From Eumeta japonica (taxonomy: Eukaryota > Arthropoda > Insecta > Lepidoptera > Psychidae), in NCBI GenBank assembly GCA_005406025.1, contig BGZK01002018.1, forward strand, positions 21,867 through 85,866: 64,000 nucleotides of DNA, read 5' to 3'. Shown here piece after piece: positions 1-12,239 of this stretch. The number at the start of each line of letters is the position of its first letter. The first letter of the stretch is position 1. The position numbers and the translations under genes are program-made. The notes beneath the pieces were generated by a model. The model had not been told where the DNA came from and ran no database searches. It saw only the letters and a list, made by a program, of their open reading frames with translations.

Positions 1-1429
1 TAATAAAATAATGAACGAATCGAAGGATTGATAAATAGCACGCCATATGTACATTCAGGAAATTGCTTCAAATCAAACGACGACGCTTCATAGTTATGCC
101 ATATTATTTTGACTTTTTACATTTTAAGATGTAGTTAGTACCTGAGCAACCAAGTTTTGCTTGGCGTCTGTCACGGCTGCCGTAAGAATGTCATAAGTTC
201 CCACGGGAAACGTTGCTTATGTTTATTTCCAACAATGAACATTAAGATACGTAATATACATACACTGCGTGATATGCGAAATTTACCTGCTACTTACTAC
301 CACGTTAATAATGTTACGTAAAGGTATTTGTCTAATTTACATTATGTGGTATCATCTGTTGTCAAAAAGGAACGACGTAGCCTCAAATTTTATAGCTTTA
401 AAAATAACTTTAGATATCTGTTGTCTAGAACATCACGTTAAGCCTATCGACACATTGGCATTACATCTTACGCAATAGAGTAACTATAATGTAATTATTT
501 CAAAATTCTTTGTGATGGCGTTATAAAGCGACAATAAAGAATATTATGGAAAACGCGTTTTCCCAGAGAAGGCATCTGTATAGATAAGCTTGAAAAATAA
601 AACATTATCAAAGTACAAATATCCATTAAAATCGTTAGAGACGTTTCCGAAAGGTCTATATAAATGTCAATATAAATTATTGTATATATTTAAATACAAA
701 TTTAAATATACACAGGAATTTCTCGCTTAAAGTGATAAATTATTTATACCAATCAATTTCTTTTTATACTCTGGTTTAAATCATTTACATAATAATATGT
801 ATCTTTAATGGTAACACGATTATCGCAAAGTGAACAATTCATTTAAAAGACAATAATATTTACATCTTTGGCCGGATGGCCTAAGGTGAAATTTGATTAG
901 TATAAAGAAAATAATAAAATCACACAGAACAAGAATATCGATAATATCAATTATTGGATGTTTGCTCACGGCTTCCCCGATGTAGACATGGGATAATAGG
1001 GTATTATACTATTTTTTTTTATATTATTGTATTTAAAGGTTTTTAATTTGAGTGAAAATGTAGTGAAAGCGTTTTTTGATGTTTATAAAAATTCCTGAGT
1101 AATGACTTTTTTAAAATGCTATTAAGAGAGAAAGGGCACTAGTGCCAAGTGACGTCATCGTCTACTAGCGCCCTAACAGAATAATGTTAACTCTGTTTTG
1201 CCAGAAAGAGACAGCATATAGCTTTTAATGGCTTACAGTTCATTATTTTATTGACCGATTTTAATTTTGATTTCATTTTAGTCGTTATGTCTAGTCAGCT
1301 TACATAATTCATCATCAAATATGTTATTCTAAATATCAGTGAAGTACCCTATTTCCCTCATCTGTTATATCGTTCTATCTCTAACTACACTCCCAATGTA
1401 TTTGCTCTTAAAACTAGTCCTGTTATTGG

Positions 1430-1565
1430 ACCCTATTCTGGCTTCGATCTTGATTGTGCTTTCTACACCAATTCCGATCCTTTTCTTTGTTTCAATTCAA
1501 TTTCGTTCCATATTTCAGTCTCGGCTCCGTTTTAGGTTTCGATTCTAATTCCACATCAAAATACC
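1430..1565 (-). repeat. Dispersed element fragment, reverse orientation
   Basis: 'CCTATTCTGGCTTCGATCTT', CCAATTCCGATCC and 'TCTCGGCTCCGTTTTAGGTT' are the reverse complement of the purine-rich interior of the dispersed family. The two short overlapping plus-strand frames here are repeat-derived. Confidence 0.4.
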
Positions 1566-1929
1566 AAATTCAAGCCCGAGCAAAAAAAGCCGATATGGAA
1601 CGTTCCATTTTATATCTACGTGGTTTGTGTTTTAGTCAGAAATTTCTGGCTAAGATTATGTACGCAAGAAATTCTTAACCTTCCTCAAGCAAAAAATCTA
1701 CTGTCAATTCTAACTTTCTAAGGGACTTTTACACTCATATTACTATTATTTGTTCTCATCGACAGTACGTCTTTCATACTTCCATCGGCTGCTATATAAC
1801 GCTGCAAAAAATTTATAACCTTTCCATATCTACCACTAATGTAACGGAATTTCGCATCCGCAGACGGTGAAGGTGGGCCCGTAATATGATTTTCAGTAAA
1901 AAAAAAAAGTGCCGCAGCTACAGGAGTGG

Positions 1930-2190
1930 GGTAAGTGGGGAACTTTCGAGCCATCCGTGGGCTAATAACGGGGTGGGGCTGGGGCGACGTCCGCCGCTAC
2001 GGCGTGTTTTATGGCCGGCGCGGGCGGAGGCCGCGGCTTTCGCCGTTTCGCGATCAACGTCGTAAATTCATTTCGCGGCGACCGCGCCGCGCGTGCGCAG
2101 CGGCCGGTGTACGTAATGCGCTGGCAATGGATTTAATTAAAATGGCCCCGACGCGGGCGACGTCCGCGTGTATGAAAGGGGAGCCGGCTG
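1930..2190. other. GC-rich island, no gene recognised
   Basis: GC-rich stretch in AT-rich surroundings with many CpGs. A 97-codon plus-strand frame (1935-2228) crosses it but is basic, low in pattern and has no domain or splice context, so I do not call a gene. It could be a conserved regulatory element. Confidence 0.35.
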
Positions 2191-2689
2191 TGGTGTTAAA
2201 TACGTTTGATTTTCTTATTCTCTGCTAATATTTTTGTAGAAAAATTAAAAAAATCTTGTCCACAAATGTAATATCTTAAATATGTGTGTAAATATATATA
2301 TACATGTCTGCAATAGTTACGTGTGTTTGCTTATTGCAAGATGTAAAAATGAAAAAAAAAAATAACATTCGACAAAATTCTCTAAAACCAATCTACGTCT
2401 GCACTTCAAAACTTATTGTGCTCCAGAGTTTCTAAATATTTCGGAAATAGCTTCGAATATCACTAATCTGATCTAAGCCAGTCCATTCCTACCAGAGAGA
2501 TTACAATCGGCAAAAAAAATAGATATACTTATTTGTATTTATTTATATTTAGAAATTATAACCAACTGTAATGGATCGATATTATATCGTAAGATTTTGA
2601 TTGGATAAATATTATTATAAATAATCGATACGGAGGCGAAATCAGTGGTTTTTTTTCATTTTTACCTGTCTATGCGTATTTACACTTAT

Positions 2690-3320
2690 TGTTGAATCAA
2701 ACTACTGAACCGATTCTAAAAATCCTTAACTAATAAAAAGCTCCCTGAATAAATTAAATTATTAACATTTCGTCTTAGTTTCATCAATACATTTGTCTTA
2801 CTACATATTCTAAAAATATCTCTTCACTCATCGAAAGGTTCATTATCCCCGATTTATGTAGCCTAAATATCAATTTGATACCAGCATTTGCGCTGGCTTC
2901 ATCCAAATCGGAACCGTGACCGATAGAAGAATCGAAATGATGAGCCCAGAATTGAAAGCAAGACCAGGATTGAAAGCGCGGGGCCAGAGTCGGAATCTAC
3001 GTAGATTGAGATTGGGTATGGATTTGAGATAAATTAGCATCTTGAGAGCTGAACCGGCATCTGAATCAAGAAGATGATAGCGATTCAGCGCATATCCGAG
3101 GAAGGTCATTAGTTCCCTCCTGGGCTGGATCTTTGTCTTACAATTGTAGTCGAATAAGAACCAGTCCTGATTAAGCCTCCTATGTGACCTCCACTGACTT
3201 GAAGGCCGGATACGCTTTTGATCGGGATCATGATTTAGAACACATCGGTCAATAAATAATGTGATAGAATCAACTCTATGTCCACGTGGGCGGAGCCGCA
3301 AACGGAAGCCAGTTGATAAA
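2690..3320 (+). repeat. Dispersed element copy (same family)
   Basis: It reads CTGAACCGATTCTAAAAATC at 2705, ATTTGCGCTGGCTTCATCCA at 2886, AAATCGGAACCGTGACCGAT at 2905, and a Gly/Arg-type purine-rich stretch. It ends near CACGTGGGCGGAGCCGCAAA at about 3283. The 185-codon minus-strand frame over 2870-3427 is a by-product of this repeat and has no recognisable domain. Confidence 0.6.
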
Positions 3321-5097
3321 TAAAAAATTTCGCGGGAGCGATCGAAATCGGTCGTCCGTTCACAAGATACTATCGGCGAACAAAAAGGTATAAAATGGTT
3401 TTTCAAATATTTTAAAAATAACGCCACCGATCGATTGAAAGTTAATTCCGAAATTCAAAAGGAAAACTGGAGGCGTTGTACAATTAAGGTATACGTTCAG
3501 TTAAAAGATGTCTTTGACAAAAAATAATTCTTCTTCGCCTTTCACAACTCCTTAACTTTTTACGCATTACTACTTCGTAATTTCTCGCAACTGCGACAAT
3601 TCCCGAACCTTTTTAGCTTGTAGTGATGAAATTTCCGATATTTTCTTCAATTTCATCAATATTTCCAAGTAGTTGTACATATTTGAACGGATAATACATA
3701 AAAATGAGACCAACAATGTCGCTATGCAGGCAACACTGGTCATTATAGCAATGTACGAGTGGTGGCAGCTGTGGTCAGGCGTGTCGCTTTCGAATCGGAT
3801 GGCAATTGACGCTTTCGATTTCTGACCGCAGGAAAATTAACCACTTTATTTTTAATTTGAGCCGAATTAATTAGTGGGTTTTTAATTTAAGCTAATTTTA
3901 AAAAGTATTCATTTCTAACAGCCGGTTAAGCCGTTGACTCTGGTTGGTGTCACGGTATCGATGGTAACGATTGCTAAGAGTTGACACTGTGAGGTATTTG
4001 AACTTGAAACTTGTACAAGTTATTCAAACCCTTAGTGTACAAAAAAATATCAACGGGTATATATACCTCTATGGAGTGGAAGTAATTTGACTTAACAAAA
4101 ACAATGGCCCGAATGCAGCCATTGACGCATTGAAACTAAACGTTTAGTACACTTAAATATGACAATGTGAAAGAGAAAACTCATATTACACAACTATATT
4201 AGAGGGATATAGACAGGCACGAGAAGAAATATTATAGATTTTTTTTATAAATGAATTTTACTAAATATAAAAAAATAAATTATTGCGTTTTCCATAAATG
4301 AGCCCAATGACAAACGAAAGAAAAACTGTATTTGTATATAAGTGAATACATTTTTTCGCGAAATTTCCTAGAGGTTATATCAACTTGAATGACCCTTGCT
4401 CATATTTTCGTTCGCGGAATCACTAATGTTTCAAGTTTTTAGAGTGTGAACTATTTTTCTATCAAGGATTTGAAAAAAACAACATCTGTAATGTGGACTG
4501 TTGTCTATTCGTGTACTTCTAAATTATGAAACCGATTTGAGATGATTTTCACTGTTTTTCAAATAGTCTAAAACGTCAAAGAGGATGGATAATGATCTGG
4601 GGGAACTACAGAAAAAAGCGTATTTCTTTTTAAGAGGTCGGGTTTCGCGTTAGTGTCTCCCCTGGGACTGCGGGTGTATATGGTTAACAGTGACCACTTA
4701 CCTTCTGGTGGCCAGATCGTTTGTCCTTCAAAACATCATTAAAAATAAACTTAAAGCATAAAAGATAAGGAGGAAATGAGGATACGAAAGAAGTAGGGTA
4801 GGAATGCGTCAGTAGAAAGGATAAGCACGTGAGAGAGAAAAAGAGATACTTACATGTATTATGTGAGGTTTGGAGGTAGAAAAATGGAGAAGATCGGGAA
4901 GTAGAGGCAAACGAGGAGTCGAGACGGATGAAAAGAAATAGCAACGTAAATATCAAACTAAATTTATTTCGATTTTTTTCCTTTAATCACGCTTGAGCGA
5001 CTGAACGAATTGTTATCAAATTTCGCATAGAGGAATATCATCTACTAGTATATAACATTAATATAAAAAAAGTTCACATTAGAAATGATAATTGGTT

Positions 5098-5400
5098 ACT
5101 GACATCGGGATTGGGTATTAAAATTGAAAACGGGACCTGAATGAGATTTTATTTCAGGATTACCATCGGAATAAAAGCAGAATCGGACTAGAAAATGGAA
5201 ACTGAATTGACATCAATAGCCTGTTCTTGATTTTATTGGGACCGAAATTGTCAGAGAGTTTCAGCGATAAAAAAAATTAAAAAAAAATCATTTTATATGC
5301 ACATAAGTGGACCTGTGGAGAAATTTAAATCATAAAAGAAGACCATAATTATTAAAATTTAATTTATGCCCAGCGAAGCGGGTGGGTAACGTTCAATGTT
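5098..5400 (+). repeat. Dispersed element copy, degraded
   Basis: CTGACATCGGGATTGGGTAT, ATTGAAAACGGGACCTGAAT and the terminal CCCAGCGAAGCGGGTGGGTAA-like segment at about 5369 mark another plus-orientation copy of the same repeat family. There are no coding features. Confidence 0.5.
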
Positions 5401-6176
5401 TTAATAAAAAAGATGTTTCGTTTTTTTTCTTCCTTTTTTGCTGGCTTGGTTCACAAAACGCCAGATACGGGTCGATATCACAGCGGGTTATATTCTTTTA
5501 CTATGTAGTAAGTCTTTGAAGGTTCGTTCTCGTCCTCCGTGATCGATACGCTGATGTGTTCTTGATTTGTAGGTCTACGTAAAGCCATTCTTTCGTGCGT
5601 GGGACCCGTTGTTTGGACGCCATAATTCTTGCGATAATCGTGTCACGTACGCACGCAATGAAATAGGACAGAGCACACAAAACAAGTAAAATTATCGTGT
5701 AATATACTAGTAAAATAAATGAAATAATGGCTCTATGTCAATAAATAACAGAATATAATACCCCTTGTTTATCTCGAAAACGTAGGTGTGGTGATAGTTT
5801 ATTGCTTTTTTTCAACCGGAGATTTTTCTAAATCTTCGACTGCAAATATATGTATGAGAAGTTGGGCGTTGAGAACTTAATTCTTCTAGAGGTGTGTTAA
5901 CAGTGCGAATTGAGATTAGTTGAAAAATTGTTACAGATGTCGTAGTGCATTTTCATGTGTCATAATATACTCGAATATATACTTTCAATTAATTTTAGTT
6001 TTTCTCTATTTCAATTCTATAACCCGTAGCAAAACCGTATAATTACCAACCGTCCAATGCGCCTTTGCATCAACCAGATTTATTAAACACTGCCGGCGAA
6101 TGCTACCGATTGCCAATAGAGTATATGACCACATGTATTTTTATACGATTTTAAAACACATGCGCATTAGAATCAC

Positions 6177-6226
6177 GCGACTGATCCCATGCGACTGATC
6201 CCATGCGACTGATCCCATGCGACTGC
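6177..6226. repeat. 14-bp tandem repeat, 3.5 copies
   Basis: GCGACTGATCCCAT repeats exactly at 6177, 6191 and 6205, with a half copy at 6219. No gene nearby. Confidence 0.95.
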
Positions 6227-6837
6227 TGCCCTTAATGCACTCGATACTATTTTATCTCAAAAGATGATTGGTGCGAATATTAGGTTGATAAATTTAGATA
6301 AATTCGGTAAATTCGTTAAATTCAGTCGGTAATAAAATTAGAGAAGTTACGAACTTGTGAGAATTAATCATTGCGTTATTATGTTTTTGCCTTCACAAAT
6401 GCACTTGCAATGAAGTTTCATTAAATAGGAATTGAACAATTTTCGTTAAGCACCATTTAAAACACACACTATACGTACATCACAATAAGTGTGTATGTAA
6501 AAGGAAAGAATTTTTGTAGCACAGATAATTCTTTTAATTTGAACATTTTTTGGCATTACGCGATTTTATTTTTCTAAAACAATCATAAAGATTGTCATTT
6601 AATTTAATTTTTGATACAACTGTGTATACGTGTAGACAGACTGAACTGTGTGATTCAGACAGAGTTTCAGCATTAGCCACGGTATTGATGGGTTATGAAT
6701 AGTTAAAGCATAATTAGTATAGAAAGCTCATTATTGTTTTATTATTTACAGATATCGAACTTTCGGTGTAGGTACATAGATGAATAATTTATTTTCTACC
6801 AATACGTTGCAGTAGATAAGAGGCAAATAATTAATTA

Positions 6838-7035
6838 TACTAGCTTTCCGCCTAGGGTTTTGCCCGCGTGGACATAGAAAGTGTTCCTTTGTTTTTTATA
6901 TTGAACGATTTTGCTGTCCATATCAATCTCGTTCTTACTTTCATTTGGCCCAGGTTTTTTTCCTGACTTCGATCCCAGTTACGTTCTTGATTCTAATTTT
7001 GGTCTCACATTAGGTTTCGATTTATTTCTCAGATT
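6838..7035 (-). repeat. Dispersed element copy, reverse orientation
   Basis: ACTAGCTTTCCGCCTAGGGT at 6839, TTGCCCGCGTGGACATAG, then CGATCCCAGTTACG and 'TTCTAATTTTGGTCTCACAT'. This is the reverse complement of the family seen at 44480. Similar minus-orientation ends are at about 1430-1560, 31385-31600, 37625-37655, 39270-39420 and 59095-59225. Confidence 0.6.
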
Positions 7036-7044
7036 AGATCTTTA

Positions 7045-7135
7045 AATGAGGGGCCCTTCGAGCATTACGTAAGCACCAAAGGGGGTCATTGCTTTGATTA
7101 TTTTTGATGACATAGGAGACGGAGATCTGGACGGT
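7045..7135. repeat. Possible fragment of the same MITE family
   Basis: GGGGCCCTTCGAGCATTACG at about 7050, followed by GGGGGTCATTGC and GGTAATTACGTCAAC at about 7132, resembles the ends of the elements at 21185 and 61420. No matching far end was found, so the boundaries are uncertain. The 106-codon plus-strand frame at 7094-7414 overlaps it and is not convincing as a gene. Confidence 0.35.
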
Positions 7136-8355
7136 AATTACGTCAACAATATTTATTTCGACTCGAAAGTGAAAATCATGTCCATAGATTGCTCTAATTG
7201 CTTACTCACTCTCACGCAGGGGATTATGGTTAAGTTAAAGCAAACTGAAGTAAGGGAATTACCGCGCGCGCTATCCATTTTTCTAAATTTATTCGTTCTC
7301 ATATTGATCCTTTATATTGAAATTGAAGTGTTATTAATCAATGGTTATTTTACATTGATGAATAAAAAAGAGGAGATGCTGAATTCTGTCTTCAGAAACG
7401 GCAGCGCCAAATGAGTGCTAAAACAGACTGTTTAGCACTTGTTATATTTAGTGAAGTTTCCTCTCACTTTCCGTCATAATGTTCGAAATATTCTGTCAGA
7501 AAATGCATAAATAACATATTAAAAGCTTAGAAAAAAAAATGTTTCTTGTATAAATATAAGAAACGATAAATAAGATTTAGTTTACTTATGATAAGTCCTC
7601 AATCATGTATTATAACGGGGATTTGATATAAAATTTCATATTTTTCTTATTTAAAGCACCATCAAAACTGGAATATAAGCAGACTTAACAAAAATATACC
7701 TGAACAACACCGGCCTCCTATTTTTTGTCACAATATTCGTTCAATTACTAATAGACTCTGTTATTATACTAATAGAGTGGTCATTGTTATTTATATTTTT
7801 TATTTTTGTACAATCTTAAAATATACAATAACATAAATCTATTCCAAGGAAATTGATATGACTTATATTTCGATTTGTTTTACAACAGATTACAATACAG
7901 AATATATTGCTATCCATGAAAAAATATTTTAATGTTTGATAAATCGTCATTTTGTACTATGATATAAATAATAAAAAAAAATATTTGTATTACTATACTC
8001 TACGCACCTTAAAAGTTGTCAAATTCTTTAAGGTACATTTGAATCGACATTATAATATATCCTGTTCATATATGCCAATAAAAAAAAAATAATGTTGAGC
8101 CACTCGACCGATGTATTTATTGTTTTTAAACAGCAGCAAATTGTAAAAATTATATATTTTTGTATTTCAATAGCAAAATGATCGTTTATTGTACTATGTA
8201 TATTTAAAAATGAACCTTTTTTTTTCTTAAGAATTTTCGAATGAAACGTTAAATGACCAATAATGTTTCTTCCATTGCTTTTCTTTGATACTGTAAATGA
8301 TGTTAAATGTGATATAGAATTATCATGTACACATTGAGCCGCTTTTTGATGACGA

Positions 8356-9085
8356 AGCTCACCGTATACAATAACAGTTTTTCTGTCAGAACATCTCTGA
8401 CGCCCGCCGGTAGAAGTTCCGCACACATATCAGGAACTGCGATCCGGAGATCCCGAGTTCAGTTCGCGACTCGTTGTATTTAATCGTCTTACATAAACAG
8501 ACTCAAGAAAACAAAATCAATGACGGTGACTAACTTTCATTACCGTTATTGCTCTATTTAATGAAAAAGACGTGTTGAACGAATATAATCATCTGAATAA
8601 TTTACATTTTTTTCAATATTTACTTGCAATTTTCTTTTATATACATAATTTAAATAATCCCACATTTTATTACTTTTTTAAATTTTTTCCAGGCCAAGTT
8701 TTGATTTTATTATGTTAATTTTCGTCGCACGGATACCGCATACAAGAGTATTTTTCAATCTCCGAAATAAAATTTTCCATGTCTCCATTTTGTCTCCTCG
8801 CACGCAGTGAATCTTGGCACCAATACAAATATCAGACTGATGAAAATTTCTGACAGTATGCGGGCACTCATACAACATGTACGGAGAGCTCGCCCGGAGA
8901 TATTCTGACCAGTAATATTCCTGACGTCCGATCATCGCGCATCCGGAGCTCATCAGAAGTGGACGTACGATAGGTCAGAATTCTGATCGTATGCAGGCTC
9001 TAGAATAAAACGTATGCGCAAAATGCCTTCCGGCGGGCGTCAGAAATTTTCTGATAGAAATAATCCTATAGTATGCGGCGAGCCT
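8356..9085. mobile_element. MITE-like element with about 55-bp terminal inverted repeats, nested copies
   Basis: The left end 8356-8410 and the reverse complement of 9030-9085 align over about 55 bp: AGCTCACCGTATAC against AGGCTCGCCGCATAC, ending in the shared CTGACGCCCGCCGG. Inside, further TIR-like pieces at about 8853-8915 and 8965-9001 (GTATGCGGGC, GTATGCAGGCTC with TCAGAATTCTGA) suggest insertion of one copy into another. Open reading frames across 8028-8426 and 8678-8953 cut through the TIRs and are not genes. Confidence 0.8.
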
Positions 9086-9659
9086 GAAGTAATAAGCGAC
9101 TGTGTGTACAACTTCCCATTTGCGTCTATGTTGCTTTACCATTTGATCCGTTTTGCTTTTGTCGAAATGATTTCGCTATCGTAATGGACGCGTCTTAGCG
9201 GGCCGGCGTCTACTTTGCGATAGCTAGGAGGAAGGACGATTGACGGATCCAGCTTTTATGTTTCCATTTTAATAACGAGGTGAAACCGAAGCACGCTTTT
9301 AGCCATTAAGATCCGCGAAATTGGCGAAATTACTCACTTTACAGCTTTTAGCGTGGTTATTGTTTCCTGTAATAATTTTTGCGCGAGAAAATAAAATATT
9401 TTGATAGCTTGTCCTGTTGTATTATAGTTAGTCTTCTTGTGATAATGTTAGATGCTAATATTCTTTGAGCTCGCTCTCTTTTGACTTACAAAAATAAAAC
9501 CGTTTAATATCGGCCAAAATAGAAATTAATAAAATAATTTTCGTACACCGATACGTTTTCCTTAAATATTTTATTTTATTGACATAAAAATTTTGGATAC
9601 CAGTAAATAGAAAACCCGACAAATTACATCCAATAATATATTAAATAGCGGTCAATTAA

Positions 9660-10110
9660 ACATTTTGCACTGCCAAACGTGATCAACGCCGGCACAGCGA
9701 CCCGAGCGTAATTGAGTATACGCCGCAACTAACACTTTCGTTTCATGTGATTCCAGCTGACCCGGAGGACGGCCGGCCCTATCAACTAATTTATGAAACC
9801 GCACGGGTTAAGGGACATCTCGGAAGAAACATTCGGGCTGCGACCTTCGCTTCGCAGTTTACATGTGTATAATTCGTGACCACGGTGCGAGGAGCGTCGC
9901 CCCCGGCCCCTTCTCCTCATACTTCTCCTCCGCTTTTTCTCCTCGCCCGCTCCGACTCGTGTGCACATTCGAGCTGGAAGTTGAGGCGTTCTTAAGACCT
10001 CGATTCCGCAGTTGATGCTACTACATACTTAATCGTACCCTCTTGATTATGCGAACCTTTCGGGTTACCCCGGAGCGCTTCTATCGCGATGGGGCCGTGT
10101 TTGTACAATC
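9660..10110. other. GC-rich island, no gene recognised
   Basis: Moderate to high GC with CT-rich stretches (CCCCGGCCCCTTCTCCTC at about 9901). Open on the minus strand for 60 codons (9786-9968), Arg-rich, without protein-like features. It lies downstream of the visible CUB exons. Confidence 0.35.
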
Positions 10111-12010
10111 TGACCGCCGCTTAAAACGTGATATTATCTCATCAGTGTCGTGAATATAGTACTGTAAATATTAAAAAAATCGTTTATTATGAAATTTAAT
10201 GTATATGGAACATTGGTGAAGTTTTATTGTAGAAAAAAAATCGACCATATTCGAGTCTATCACGTGCACCCAAAGGTTCCATTTCATTATAAATATTATT
10301 TTATTTATAGAAATTTTTTATTTTTTACGGGTGCATTAAATTTTTGAAGGTACAGACTCGAAAGTTAGTATTAAATTTACTAATTTTAAATAAAACTCAA
10401 AAAGAACTTTGCTTACAATTACAGTTTACACACGTAGCGACATTTATATTGACATTGACCAAATTTAATTTCGATCAGTTCGCTCTAATCCCCGTTCTTA
10501 TGCCTTCACCACGTCACCCCCGATTTCGGACATCTTAGACCGTCTTTATGCATAACGTCATATAGTTTGCTTATACAATTGGGCCGATCTTGGAGAAATC
10601 CTTTCATCGGAATTAGATGATTATCAGAACCGTGTCAGTTTTTAAACCTATGGCAATAATTAAAGGTACGAAGTAAAACGGTCTTACTACGTAAATAGAC
10701 AGAGAAGTCTTATTATTGAAGATTTACCGTTACCGGTTTTGGCATACAATCCTAAAATGTAGCAGTCCGATTCCCCAATTACTATACTTCCGAAAAATCA
10801 TAAGCATTTTAATTTACAAACACGTAACAATGACGCTTTTTGACCCTAGATCGGCAATTTTTATTATAAATGTATGGCGCAAATGTGTCAAATATGCCGG
10901 ATACCTGATTGACGAAACCCGTGTTTTCAGTGTTTGAACATCATATCGGAAACAGAAACAGAGCGTAGAAACTGTGATAAATAATTTTCTGGCATTTTCT
11001 ACGAAGATTTTGAATGTTCAAGCACGTGTACGAAGGAGTTTTACATCCACATACATTCATTTTAGTCATTTTATTTAAATACTGCTATTATGATGACCTT
11101 TATATTTTAGACATTTGGACTATATTTATAGTCGGACGAAATATCTTATAGACGAAACTTTGATGTATGCTAAGATTATATTTGATTTATTTTTAATTAT
11201 TCAAAAGAAACAAATCTATCAACATTATATACCCGGTCTTATTTAGAAATAATCAACTAGTTTTGAAATAGAATTTCCAGGTAATTTGATATTTCTTTTG
11301 ATTACGGTATTAGTGAATACATTTTTTGTACGTCGATTGGTTTGTAAATAACGCCAGAATAAACTGAATAAAAAATACTTCGAGTCCTTCTTGACAGATG
11401 CTTCTTTTTATATAGACGAAATTGTAGGCTTCTAAGTAGGAAAATCTGTTTCAATGGTATGAGCAAAAGCTAATTAGTACAGGAATTTTGTGTATTTAAT
11501 GATCTATCTATTTATTTTCACAGCTCAATTTTTCTTGGCTCAACGTACTATATGTACGAAAATACATACCAACTGTAATTTCTATAAGAAAAGAACGCAT
11601 TTATTGCTGATAGATACTTCTGCTAGTTTGATGCACAAGAACAAATTAATGAGCACTGACATAGAGTACGACACCGATTTATTTACTTTGGTAAGTCTTG
11701 TACAATCCAGGAAAAAAAAAACACGAAAAAGGAAACGACAAACTCATAATAATCCGCCTTTTGCCAAATCGGCTTGTCTTAAGAAATAAGGGATCACTTA
11801 ATTATATTCTTTCTTCTAACTTTGAAAATATTTATATAAATTATGTCAAAATAGCATTTCAATTTTTAATACTGTTGTTTCATTATCAATTATATCGATT
11901 AATGAAAAATCAGGAAAGGAAACGCTGAAATAAGTATTAACGGAAATTAATCGATTATGCGGATCTTTCAGAAATATTAGATGTCATTGTCATACATTAA
12001 TAGCTTTTAT

Positions 12011-12232
12011 TTATGAATACAGCAATCGAAAGGAACCAATGCGGACCTGAAAGTCGCCACACAGGCACGACAGCACGGTGCCGTCGCCGGCCACCAGCGC
12101 GACGTGGTCGTGGTGGTGCAGGTGGCCGTGGGCGCGGCACTCGCAGCCCGCGTCCCCGCACGCCGTGCGGCACCCGCCGCCCGCGCCGCCGCCCGCCGGC
12201 TCCGCGCTCCACATGCGCTCCAGTTTTTGTAT
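12011..12232 (-). CDS. CUB gene exon 9, Cys/His-rich; terminal exon or internal with weak donor
   Basis: The acceptor is CCACATATTGATCAG at 12233, phase 0. It encodes IQKLERMW, a Gly/Ala stretch, then CRTACGDAGCECR, a His-rich segment (HLHHHDH), and LSCLCGDFQ. The frame stays open to a TAA at 12013-12011, adding VRIGSFRLLYS, and an AATAAA overlaps that stop on the minus strand. Alternatively the exon ends at 12047 before a weak donor (GTCCGC), and the fourth CUB domain continues in an exon left of the window. Between 1 and 12000 I found no convincing next exon. Family layout favours continuation, while the sequence itself favours a stop here. Confidence 0.75.
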   Translation of the reverse strand: MQKLERMWSAEPAGGGAGGGCRTACGDAGCECRAHGHLHHHDHVALVAGDGTVLSCLCGDFQVRIGSFRLLYS

Positions 12233-12239
12233 CTGATCA

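Larger units (their letters stand above)
1..11990. other. Gene-poor flank downstream of CUB exon 9
   Basis: Apart from the repeats and islands listed separately (1430, 1930, 2690, 5098, 6177, 6838, 7045, 8356, 9660), this is AT-rich DNA with short random frames. No further CUB exon, membrane segment or RNA gene could be recognised. If the CUB gene continues, this is an intron of at least 12 kb. Confidence 0.5.

Noticed and set aside
2870..3427. 185-codon minus-strand ORF
   Set aside because: It lies over a dispersed repeat copy and shows no recognisable domain; the same repeat text occurs elsewhere in the window.
7094..7414. 106-codon plus-strand ORF
   Set aside because: Begins in a probable MITE fragment, has no domain, and no splice or promoter context was seen.
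8028..8953. ORFs of 132 and 91 codons on the minus strand
   Set aside because: The 132-codon frame crosses the MITE's left inverted end at 8356 and the 91-codon frame lies in the interior with TIR-like pieces.
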